A stretch of DNA of 64,000 bases from Algoriphagus locisalis (GTDB lineage: Bacteria; Bacteroidota; Bacteroidia; Cytophagales; Cyclobacteriaceae): positions 973,625-1,037,624 of the forward strand of contig NZ_FPBF01000001.1 of the NCBI RefSeq assembly GCF_900116615.1. The letters run 5' to 3'. The notes beneath the pieces were generated by a model that did not search any database, was not told the origin of the DNA, and worked only from the letters and a program-made list of their open reading frames with translations. A program made the translations under genes and the position numbers. Positions 34,764 through 42,350 of the stretch are shown here, piece after piece (positions within the stretch are counted from its first letter, which is position 1; the number at the start of each line of letters is the position of its first letter).

Positions 34764-34910
34764 ATGAACACCAAGAAAGTCTTTTATTTGCTAATCCTTT
34801 TAGCCCTTATTTACAATTTGGTGCTGATGTTTTCTGGGGATCCCGAAAACATAAACCAGGAAACAACGACAACCTTGGGCAGTAATTCAAATCCAATTGA
34901 GACAAAGTAA
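34764..34910 (+). CDS. Small single-pass membrane peptide upstream of a LytS-type kinase
   Basis: A 48-residue frame from ATG to TAA: MNTKKVFYLLILLALIYNLV then a polar tail LMFSGDPENINQETTTTLGS and a short end. The N-terminal two lysines followed by about 17 hydrophobic residues look like a membrane anchor with the tail outside. It ends 26 bp before the kinase gene, which is likely in the same transcript. The charge pattern and placement support translation, but it is too short for homology by eye. It could be an accessory or ligand peptide for the kinase. Confidence 0.45.
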   Translation: MNTKKVFYLLILLALIYNLVLMFSGDPENINQETTTTLGSNSNPIETK

Positions 34911-34936
34911 TATAACACACTTTTAACTAGCGGTTT

Positions 34937-36340
34937 ATGAAATCAAAAAGATTGGTATTTAGAGATGTTGAATGGTGGATAGTCACCTTCGTATTTCTGA
35001 TCATTGTGCTGACCAACATCGTGGTGGCGATGTCTTCCCGGACTTATCCTATGGAAAAATTCTTTGGGATAGTTGTGTTCCCCATTGTGATTTATATCGG
35101 CTATTATGTGATGCATCTCGTGATTATACCAAAATACCTAAAGGATAAAAATACATTTGAACTGATTCTCTACAGTCTCCTGACAATCGTTATTACTGGT
35201 GGATTGTCAGGTGCCTGCGCAGGTGTCAATGATGTAGATGCAGAGCGGTTTTTCCGCTTTTATTTCAGTTTAATTTTACTTTACGCAGTCTATCAGGTCA
35301 TTGCCAATTTACTGAAGCGGATGTTTTTACCGCCTATGTTTAAGGATTTTCAGCTTTATAACGGCACGCGTCTGTTTATGATTTTCCTTTTTATCAGCTT
35401 ATTTCTTTTTGTATCGCAGCTTTTTGTGAATGAAGCAGTGTTGATCATTTTCCTAATGATTGTGCCGGGAATAACATTTTTTATTCTTTACAATTATTTC
35501 CTACTCTATAGAAACAAACTAGCTGGAAATCTAACTGCATACCGTGGCTTTCTTTGGGGGCTGATGACGGTCATTTTCATTGTTTTTGTCATCATTTCTG
35601 CGGAAAGTAATGTACCGGAAATCATGCTGCTTGGACTTGGGATGATCGCACTTTTGATCTTCGTTGTATTTCCTATTTCCAATTTGATTTTTGCAAAATA
35701 TGAAGATTACGTGGGCAAAATTGACACACTTTCCGTTCAGGTAAATCAGAGTTCGGCAAACCTTAGCTTTCTCCGGTCCCAGATCAACCCACATTTTCTT
35801 TTCAACGCCCTTAACACCCTGTATGGGGCTGCGCTGATGGAAAATGCAGAAAAGACTTCCGATGGAATCCAGAAGTTGGGTGATATGATGCGCTTCATGC
35901 TTCACGAAAACCAGATGGACAAAATCCCGCTGACCAGAGAAATTGACTACCTTAAAAATTACTTGGACCTACAAATGCTTCGTTTCAAAAACGAGACAAA
36001 CCTTGATGTGGAAATCAAATTATCGGATGAAATCTGTGAGGGAAATATTTCCCCCATGCTGCTGATTCCTTACGTGGAAAATGCGTTCAAACACGGCATC
36101 AGTACCAAAAGCAAATCCTGGATCAAGATTAACCTGAGATGTCTGCAAGGTTCTGTTCATTTGGATGTGGTGAATAGCATTCATCCCAAAAAGCAAACCG
36201 AAGATCCGCGCGATGAATCAGGGATTGGTCTGGAAAATGTAAAAAGTAGATTGGCACATTTTTACCCACAAAAGCATAACTTGACCATCGTGGCAAACGA
36301 TTCAGAACATTTTGTCCACCTTTCGGTCCAACTCTCTTAA
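34937..36340 (+). CDS. LytS/YehU-type sensor histidine kinase
   Basis: A 467-residue membrane kinase. The first 250 residues hold about seven or eight hydrophobic helices with no recognisable extracytoplasmic domain. The kinase core is of the HisKA-5 (His_kinase) type: SFLRSQINPHFLFNALNTLY carries the acceptor histidine, PLTREIDYLKNYLDLQMLRF the usual follow-up, PYVENAFKHGI the N box, and GIGLENVKSRLAHFYP the ATP lid. Such kinases pair with LytTR regulators; the partner starts 2 nt after the stop codon. The signal is unknown; the small peptide gene just upstream may contribute. Confidence 0.9.
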   Translation: MKSKRLVFRDVEWWIVTFVFLIIVLTNIVVAMSSRTYPMEKFFGIVVFPIVIYIGYYVMHLVIIPKYLKDKNTFELILYSLLTIVITGGLSGACAGVNDVDAERFFRFYFSLILLYAVYQVIANLLKRMFLPPMFKDFQLYNGTRLFMIFLFISLFLFVSQLFVNEAVLIIFLMIVPGITFFILYNYFLLYRNKLAGNLTAYRGFLWGLMTVIFIVFVIISAESNVPEIMLLGLGMIALLIFVVFPISNLIFAKYEDYVGKIDTLSVQVNQSSANLSFLRSQINPHFLFNALNTLYGAALMENAEKTSDGIQKLGDMMRFMLHENQMDKIPLTREIDYLKNYLDLQMLRFKNETNLDVEIKLSDEICEGNISPMLLIPYVENAFKHGISTKSKSWIKINLRCLQGSVHLDVVNSIHPKKQTEDPRDESGIGLENVKSRLAHFYPQKHNLTIVANDSEHFVHLSVQLS

Positions 36341-36341
36341 A

Positions 36342-37025
36342 ATGATAAATGCAATAGCAATAGACGATGAAAATATGGCTTTGGAAGTGATTAAATCTCA
36401 CGCTTCCAAAGTCCCTTTTTTGGAACTTGCGGCCACCTTCACCGATGCTGTGCAAAGCTTGGAATATCTGAAAAGCAATCCAGTGGAGTTGGTCTTTCTG
36501 GATATCAACATGCCGGATATCTCGGGCGTTGAGCTTGCAGCACTTTTGCCAAAAGACACCCAGGTGATCTTCACTACGGCGTACTCTGATTATGCCGTAC
36601 AAGGATTTGAGCTCGATGCCATTGATTATTTGCTCAAGCCATTTAGCTTGGTTAGATTTCTTAAAGCCTGCCAAAAGGCTCAGGAATGGATGGAACTGAA
36701 GCCTGCCAATAGACAACATTACCTTTATATCAAAACCTCGGATGGACAGGTTAAGGTAAAATTCATTGATCTTTTCTGCTGCGAAGCAACGGGGAATTAC
36801 GTAACCTTCCACCTACGGACCGAGAAGATTCTGAGCCGGATGACTCTTGCTGAAATAGAAAAGTCACTTCCCTCCTCTTTTATCAGAACCCATCGCTCCT
36901 ATATTGTCAATACCGAGCTGGTGGATAAGGTAGAAAGGCATCAGCTGCTTTCAGAAAACCAAAACTTCCCGATCAGCTTGTCCTACATGGACCAGGTAGC
37001 TGCACACTTTGATTCCAACAGATAA
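36342..37025 (+). CDS. LytTR-family response regulator
   Basis: A 227-residue regulator: receiver domain (residues 1-120, AIDDENMALEVI, phosphoacceptor Asp54 in FLDINMPDISG, Lys in LKPFS) and a C-terminal LytTR DNA-binding domain (FIRTHRSYIVNTELVDKVER, about 130-225). LytTR regulators bind paired direct repeats. The start at ATG 36342 directly follows the kinase stop; an upstream TTG at 36312 would overlap it. It is the clear partner of the kinase at 34937. Targets are unknown; the closest genes are its own operon and the divergent or convergent sugar locus. Confidence 0.9.
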   Translation: MINAIAIDDENMALEVIKSHASKVPFLELAATFTDAVQSLEYLKSNPVELVFLDINMPDISGVELAALLPKDTQVIFTTAYSDYAVQGFELDAIDYLLKPFSLVRFLKACQKAQEWMELKPANRQHYLYIKTSDGQVKVKFIDLFCCEATGNYVTFHLRTEKILSRMTLAEIEKSLPSSFIRTHRSYIVNTELVDKVERHQLLSENQNFPISLSYMDQVAAHFDSNR

Positions 37026-37027
37026 TC

Positions 37028-37900
37028 TCAAAATGGCTCGATGTAATCCTTTTTATAGGCGAGCGGAGTTTTCCCGGTTCTGTCTTTAAACTGCTTATTG
37101 AAATTGGAAAGTGTAGGAAATCCACTCTCGAAACATACCTGACTGATGTTCAAATCTTCATCATGCAGTAATTTGCGGGCATTGCTGATTCGCACATCAC
37201 CCAGAAAATCCGTGAAAGATTTATTGACTCTGGATTTGAAATATCTACTAAAGGCGCTTTCAGACATATTTGCCATCGAAGCCACATCGCTTAGGGTAAT
37301 TTTTTCTTTGAAGTTTTTCAAGACATATTCCAGGATTTCGGAAATCTTATCTTTTTCATGTGCGGTATAATTATTTTTATAGTCGATCTGTGTGATCGGA
37401 GCCAAATCCGGCGAATGAGCCAGTAAATCCAAAATCTGCAATAAACCAATGATCCTCGAAGCCCCTTGCTTTTCTAGCAACTCTTTCATCATTTTGGTCA
37501 CCTGCTTGTTTGTAGGCCCCGTAATCTCCAAGCCCCGATCAGCCCTAGACAGTAGCTTTTCGATTTCCTCAAACTCTTCCTTGATAAAAGCATCTGCTCC
37601 GAGGAAATTCCGAGGAAAATAGATGACAATATCATGGGTCTCCATTTTGTTTTCTACATCAAAAAAGATGTTGTCACTTCTCCACACATGAGGAAGATTT
37701 GGACCCGTTAATACCATATCCCCTTCTTTAAAAGGCTTCATGTGATCACCGATGTAGCGGGTTCCCCTACCCTTCAAAACTACGTTCAATTGAAATTCTT
37801 CATGAGAATGCCAGAATTTATCCAGATATGGCTCACGCAATTCCTTGATAACGAATACTTTGTTAGCTGGAATTTTTGATTTCTGTAATGGCTTCTTCAT
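37028..37900 (-). CDS. AraC-family transcriptional regulator with cupin sensor
   Basis: A 290-residue regulator. Residues about 15-110 form a cupin-type ligand domain (FWHSHEEFQLNVVLKGRGTR, then GDMVLTGPNLPHVW). The C-terminal 100 residues form the two helix-turn-helix AraC domain (ITLSDVASMANMSESAFSRY, FESGFPTLSNFNKQFKDRTG). It is divergent from the GH43 gene across 165 bp and convergent with the LytTR gene with only 2 bp between. The most likely targets are the arabinan genes next to it. A 22-bp perfect palindrome in the shared region may be its site. Confidence 0.88.
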   Translation of the reverse strand: MKKPLQKSKIPANKVFVIKELREPYLDKFWHSHEEFQLNVVLKGRGTRYIGDHMKPFKEGDMVLTGPNLPHVWRSDNIFFDVENKMETHDIVIYFPRNFLGADAFIKEEFEEIEKLLSRADRGLEITGPTNKQVTKMMKELLEKQGASRIIGLLQILDLLAHSPDLAPITQIDYKNNYTAHEKDKISEILEYVLKNFKEKITLSDVASMANMSESAFSRYFKSRVNKSFTDFLGDVRISNARKLLHDEDLNISQVCFESGFPTLSNFNKQFKDRTGKTPLAYKKDYIEPF

Positions 37901-38022
37901 TATTTCTATCTGATTTATTCTACTATTATAAGAGTCTGGAAGCAGAATTAATCATAATCCAGTTATTTTTCAAGCTAAAACAGGAAGATTTGATTTAATA
38001 TTCTTTGCAGATTTAGTAGTTA

Positions 38023-38044
38023 AATAAATCTTAAAAGATTTATT
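38023..38044. promoter_or_regulatory. Perfect 10-bp-arm palindrome upstream of the GH43 gene
   Basis: AATAAATCTT and AAGATTTATT flank AA, ending 21 nt before the ATG at 38066. Perfect arms of this length in an AT-rich promoter suggest an operator, perhaps for the divergent AraC regulator, or a hairpin in the leader. Confidence 0.45.
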
Positions 38045-38065
38045 CGACCAAAAACCCAAAATGAA

Positions 38066-39115
38066 ATGACCTTTACTTTTGCCCCCTGTTTATTCAGAGG
38101 TGGTTTAGATAAAGCTATAATCGGCTTGCTGACCTGCTTTCTGATTTTGATAAGCTTATCCCCAGCTGATGCCCAGCGGGCTGTGGATGACAGTAAAGGG
38201 CTTATCGCTCATGATCCTGTGATGATCAAACAGGATAGTATTTACTACCTCTTTATGACTCATGGAGGTGTTGCTAAAAGCAGGGATTTAGAAACTTGGA
38301 CAAGAATAGAGCGGATATCCACAGCTTTTGACTGGGTCAATGATGACATCGTTCCCGGGTATAGAAGAGGGTATTGGGCACCGGATATTCAATTCTTTGA
38401 TGGACTATATTTCCTGTATTATTCCGTTTCAGCATTCGGTAAAAACACCTCCGCCATAGGAGTAATGACCAACAAAACGCTGGATCAAACTAGTCCTGAC
38501 TATGTGTGGGAAGATAAAGGAATGGTGGTTCAGTCCGTTCCAGGTCGCGACTTTTGGAATGCAATAGATGCAAATGTGATTTATGAAAAAGGTGAAAATG
38601 GAGAGACCATAGGCTGGTTGTCTTTTGGCTCATTTTGGGGCGGCTTGAAACTTGTGAAGCTTGCCCCTGACATGATCTCCTTAGCAGAGCCGCAGGAATG
38701 GTATGGAATTGCACAACGCGAACGAACTTTTGGGAGACCTGACAGTAATGCAGGCAATGGAGCCATAGAGGCACCTTTTATTTATCAGAATAATGGATAT
38801 TATTATCTGTTTGCTTCTATTGACTCATGCTGTAAAGGATTGGAGAGTACCTATAAAACGATAGTTGGAAGGTCAAAAGATATCAGAGGCCCATACCTCG
38901 ACCAAGAAGGAAAAGCAATGTATGCCGGAGGAGGTACCATCCTAGCTGCAGAAACAGAAGATTACGCAGGAATTGGTCATTGTGCCGTTTATGATTTTGA
39001 CGGAAAGACAATTTTTGTAGCTCATGGATATGACAAGCATGATGAAGGAAAATCAAAATTAGTCATCAAGGAAATTATTTGGGATGAAAATGACTGGCCA
39101 GTTATTGCTGTCTAA
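38066..39115 (+). CDS. GH43 arabinan endo-1,5-alpha-L-arabinosidase
   Basis: A 349-residue secreted five-bladed propeller glycosidase. An N-terminal signal (about residues 16-36, ending PADA) directs export. The catalytic set of GH43 is visible: base Asp50 in LIAHDPVM, pKa modulator Asp168 in NAIDAN and acid Glu235 in GAIEAPF. The blocks YWAPDIQFFDGLYFLYYSVS and WLSFGSFWGGL match endo-arabinanases. It cuts alpha-1,5-linked arabinan outside the cytoplasm. It heads the sugar locus with a divergent AraC regulator, a second AraC gene, a kinase and a SusC/SusD pair. Confidence 0.9.
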   Translation: MTFTFAPCLFRGGLDKAIIGLLTCFLILISLSPADAQRAVDDSKGLIAHDPVMIKQDSIYYLFMTHGGVAKSRDLETWTRIERISTAFDWVNDDIVPGYRRGYWAPDIQFFDGLYFLYYSVSAFGKNTSAIGVMTNKTLDQTSPDYVWEDKGMVVQSVPGRDFWNAIDANVIYEKGENGETIGWLSFGSFWGGLKLVKLAPDMISLAEPQEWYGIAQRERTFGRPDSNAGNGAIEAPFIYQNNGYYYLFASIDSCCKGLESTYKTIVGRSKDIRGPYLDQEGKAMYAGGGTILAAETEDYAGIGHCAVYDFDGKTIFVAHGYDKHDEGKSKLVIKEIIWDENDWPVIAV

Positions 39116-39598
39116 ATACTATAGAATTAATTGTTCATCAATTACAAACTAAGCTAAAGTTAAATATATAAATAGTCTTAAATAATTATTCATTATTATC
39201 ACCGTTTAGATTGAGTTAAGAGTCAATTCATTTAATAATAACCAAACTATTGGTTAAAATTTTATTCTAATTTATCTCTAGATAATCTTTTTATAGATTG
39301 TGTATTAAATAAGAAATTATTTATTTTATATTTTGCAAGTGTAATATATATTATTAAAAAATCAATAGTGTCCTATCGTTATTTTGCAAGGATATAAATA
39401 GGAATTTAAATAGAATACCTCTATGTGGTATTTTACTCTAAAAAGAATAAATTTTGAGATCATAAGAGCATATGAATCCAAAATATATAATAGACTAAGA
39501 TACGTTTAGCCTACCTTTAAAGAAGCAGGGTTGTTAGCTAAACATATTCTTAGATTAAATTAGAGTTTTTAGTTGTCATTTACTTTAATTAGCCCAAA
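39116..39598. other. 483-bp AT-rich gene-free stretch
   Basis: No reading frame or RNA is recognised. Two exact copies of ATTTTGCAAG lie at 39330-39339 and 39381-39390, 51 bp apart, and there are AATAA/TTATT hairpins near 39310-39322. It should hold the promoter of the AraC-like gene at 39599. Confidence 0.4.
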
Positions 39599-40492
39599 AT
39601 GCCACACAGTCCTTTTAAATTACTGGGAGAAAATGCAAAGGAATTGATTCCTTTTCCCCACGTAATTGATATTGGACTGGAAGTAGTAAATTCAATCAAA
39701 CTAAATTCTTTTCCTTGTTTACCGGTAAAGAATCTACAGATGTATCTTGTCCTAGATGGAAGGTTTAATTGGATTATCAATTCCAAACACGAAGTACTCT
39801 ATCCAGGAGATACCGCAGTGATTTTGCCAGGGCAAGAATTTGGGGGACTTCATGGCCATCAGGATATCGGGACGCTTGTCAGGCTTCAATTGCGGATTGA
39901 GAAAATAGATAATGATGGCAGAATCGTACTGGGAAAATGGAGCAAATTATCTAAAAGTGAACGACTGGTCATCTGGCAAATACTCAAGCTAAATGATTGT
40001 CCAGTTATAAAATGTTCATATTTACCTCCTCTTTTTCAGGAGGCTTGTGCGGAAATTAGAGATCAGGAATTAGGCTTTGTGACTCGGGTTAATCATATAC
40101 TTGACACGCTATTGATCTTAATTTGCAGGCAGATTACTAGACAAGCAGGAGCCCGACGGGATTTTCCCCAGACCTTCACAAATCTCGAAAAGAATCTCCG
40201 GCAAAATTTATCACATAAATGGACGGTTGAAGAAATGGCGGCAATGATGGGGCTGGGTACTACCGCTTTTAATGAAAAAGTAAAAGCATATACTGGCTTT
40301 CCACCCTTGCATTACTTGATTAATATCAGGATTTCTGAAGCGATCAAACTATTAAAGTTAAAGGAAACAAATATTACGGATATTGCCTTAAAAACCGGCT
40401 TTTATTCCTCTCAGCATTTTTCTACCACCTTCAAAAAACTTACTGGGCATACCCCCAATGAATTTAGGAAACGAAATACCACCACCGAGTAA
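39599..40492 (+). CDS. AraC-family transcriptional regulator
   Basis: A 297-residue regulator with an N-terminal ligand-binding part (residues 1-170, LYPGDTAVILPGQEFGGLHG is cupin-like) and a C-terminal AraC domain (SHKWTVEEMAAMMGLGTTAF for the first HTH and DIALKTGFYSSQHFSTTFKK for the second). Thirteen bp separate it from the FGGY kinase gene, so the two are probably co-transcribed. It likely responds to a sugar or its phosphate and controls the kinase and SusC/SusD genes. The sugar is not known. Confidence 0.85.
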   Translation: MPHSPFKLLGENAKELIPFPHVIDIGLEVVNSIKLNSFPCLPVKNLQMYLVLDGRFNWIINSKHEVLYPGDTAVILPGQEFGGLHGHQDIGTLVRLQLRIEKIDNDGRIVLGKWSKLSKSERLVIWQILKLNDCPVIKCSYLPPLFQEACAEIRDQELGFVTRVNHILDTLLILICRQITRQAGARRDFPQTFTNLEKNLRQNLSHKWTVEEMAAMMGLGTTAFNEKVKAYTGFPPLHYLINIRISEAIKLLKLKETNITDIALKTGFYSSQHFSTTFKKLTGHTPNEFRKRNTTTE

Positions 40493-40505
40493 ACTAGCTA
40501 AGAAT

Positions 40506-42026
40506 ATGGAATGTATCATCACTATCGAAATAGGCACGAATGCAGTTAGAATAATAGCATTTGACCTGACAGGAAATGTAATTGGAAGCTCCAAAGGATC
40601 CTACCCTACTTTTCATGTGGCTCCCGACTATAGCGAGCAAGACCCTGATCAGATGTTTATTACGATGCTCTATGTGATGAAAAATCTTCTGAATGAACGG
40701 ATTCACCCATTTCATCATGAGGTGATTTCCATTTGCTTCAGCGCTTCTATGCACAGTGTTTTGCCCATAGACAAGCATGGTGTAGCATTAGGAAACGCAT
40801 TTACCTGGGCCGATAATCGAGGAAAAAATGAGGCAGAGGAGCTAAAAAATTCCTCTGTCGGCAACTCGATCTATGATTCTACAGGCACGCCTATTCACCC
40901 CATGTCACCGCTTATTAAAATAGCATGGCTCAATAGAAACGATCGCGATCGATTTAACAAGGCTGCCAAGTTTATCACAATCAAAACTTACATCATCCAA
41001 CAACTCACCAAAGATTACTTATTAGACTATAGCCTTGCTTCTGCTACTGGACTTCTAAATATCCATAGCAGAGAATGGGACACTGATGCACTAGAATACG
41101 CAGGGATAGCAGCTAGTCGCCTTCCAGATTTAGTTCCTGTTTTTCAGAAACTTAACAAGCTACGGCCCGAATACCAAAAATCCCTTGGCCTCTCCGAAGG
41201 AGTGAAAATCCTGATCGGTTCCAGCGACGGCTGTTTGGCTACTTTGGGAGGAGGAGTTTGGGAAAAAGATATGGCAACCATCACTATAGAAGATAGTGGA
41301 GCAGTAAGAGTAGTAAGTAAAGAAGTGCTCAAAGACAGTAAACAACGTCTTTTTAATTACCTTCTCACAGATAAGTACTACATCTCAGGAGGTCCTACAA
41401 ATAATGGAGGCGTGGCTTTTGAGTGGTTTGCAAAGCAGTTTGGTGATTTCAAGAGCCTGTATGATGTGGATCAAGTAATGCAGCAATTAGTGCAGGAAGC
41501 CACAAAATCCAGAGCTGGGTCGGATGGGTTACTATTTTTGCCTTATCTCTTGGGTGAACGGGCACCAATTTGGAATGCAAATGCCCGTGGGACATTTTTT
41601 GGGATAAATATTATGCATGAAAAGCGACATTTTATCAGGGCCACTATAGAAGGAATTCTCTACGAAATTTATAGCATTGGCAAAACGCTGGAGTCTCACA
41701 AAACGATCAGTTCCCTCACGGCAAATGGAAGTTTTGCTTCAATTCCATTCTGTACACAGCTGTTGGCGGATATATTCAACAAGCCCATAAGTATCGGAAA
41801 AAACCCCGATAGCATAGCGCAGGGTGCCTATTTGCTGGCAGCTACCAACTTGGGAATTTTTGATAGTATCTCCACTGCTGCCAAATCAGTGAAAATGGCT
41901 ACTACTTTTGACCCTAACAAGCAAACCAACCCTATCTATATGAAGTACTTTGGATTGTTCGAAAGATTAAGTAATAAACTACAAGATGAGTTTGCTGATA
42001 TAGCTCGTTTGCAGAGTGATATATAA
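40506..42026 (+). CDS. FGGY-family carbohydrate kinase
   Basis: A 506-residue sugar kinase with ATP-binding and sugar-binding halves of the actin-like fold. The start ECIITIEIGTNAVRIIAFDL is the phosphate-1 region, SEQDPDQMF is the gluconate/xylulose kinase-type motif, TWADNRG and SSDGCLATLGGG follow, and LPYLLGERAPIWNANARG is the FGGY signature-2 region. I chose ATG 40506 (MECIITIEIG) because family members start there; ATG 40458 overlaps the AraC gene. Pattern resembles gluconokinase or xylulokinase more than ribulokinase (AraB); the substrate is not settled. Together with GH43 and SusC/SusD it suggests catabolism of a plant-derived sugar. Confidence 0.85.
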   Translation: MECIITIEIGTNAVRIIAFDLTGNVIGSSKGSYPTFHVAPDYSEQDPDQMFITMLYVMKNLLNERIHPFHHEVISICFSASMHSVLPIDKHGVALGNAFTWADNRGKNEAEELKNSSVGNSIYDSTGTPIHPMSPLIKIAWLNRNDRDRFNKAAKFITIKTYIIQQLTKDYLLDYSLASATGLLNIHSREWDTDALEYAGIAASRLPDLVPVFQKLNKLRPEYQKSLGLSEGVKILIGSSDGCLATLGGGVWEKDMATITIEDSGAVRVVSKEVLKDSKQRLFNYLLTDKYYISGGPTNNGGVAFEWFAKQFGDFKSLYDVDQVMQQLVQEATKSRAGSDGLLFLPYLLGERAPIWNANARGTFFGINIMHEKRHFIRATIEGILYEIYSIGKTLESHKTISSLTANGSFASIPFCTQLLADIFNKPISIGKNPDSIAQGAYLLAATNLGIFDSISTAAKSVKMATTFDPNKQTNPIYMKYFGLFERLSNKLQDEFADIARLQSDI

Positions 42027-42146
42027 GCAACTTTGATCAAAATAAGTAGCTTGATTTTTTACTAAAATGAGAGGCTTAATCAAGACCTTAAACTTTTGGA
42101 AACCAGTATTTATTTGAAAACAAAAATATTTTTAAAACTTAGAATT

Positions 42147-42160
42147 ATTTTGTACAAAAT
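42147..42160. promoter_or_regulatory. Palindromic operator candidate upstream of susC
   Basis: ATTTTGTACAAAAT is perfectly symmetric around GTAC. It lies about 130 bp upstream of the susC -7 box, which fits an activator or repressor site for a regulator of the locus. Confidence 0.35.
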
Positions 42161-42287
42161 TCTACGGTGGTTTTTATTGGTAGATTCTATATAGAGTAAT
42201 TTTTAGCTTGAGTTAAAGTATCTATTAGAATTATATTTCAATCTTAGTTAATTGATTATTCGCCTATTTTTGGTTTGTCAATAAAGC

Positions 42288-42295
42288 TAAATTTG
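42288..42295 (+). promoter_or_regulatory. -7 promoter box of susC-susD
   Basis: TAAATTTG fits TAnnTTTG exactly and lies 55 nt before the susC ATG. A TTTTTGG word about 15-18 nt further upstream could serve as the -33 box. Confidence 0.5.
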
Positions 42296-42350
42296 GACAC
42301 TGTTTTAATGGATATTTTGAGTTATTCTTTAACAATAAAACCCATTAAAA

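Larger units (their letters stand above)
42027..42350. other. 324-bp AT-rich promoter region of the susC-susD pair
   Basis: The region contains a 14-bp perfect palindrome (42147-42160) and a good -7 box (42288-42295), described separately. The remainder is AT-rich with no gene. Confidence 0.45.

Noticed and set aside
34541..34885. 114-residue frame upstream of the LytS kinase
   Set aside because: It covers a dispersed repeat and overlaps the more convincing small membrane peptide in another frame; no protein-like features.
36129..36812. Long antisense frame (227 residues) opposite the LytS kinase end and LytTR gene
   Set aside because: It lies wholly opposite two well-supported genes and has no recognisable domain or ribosome-binding site.
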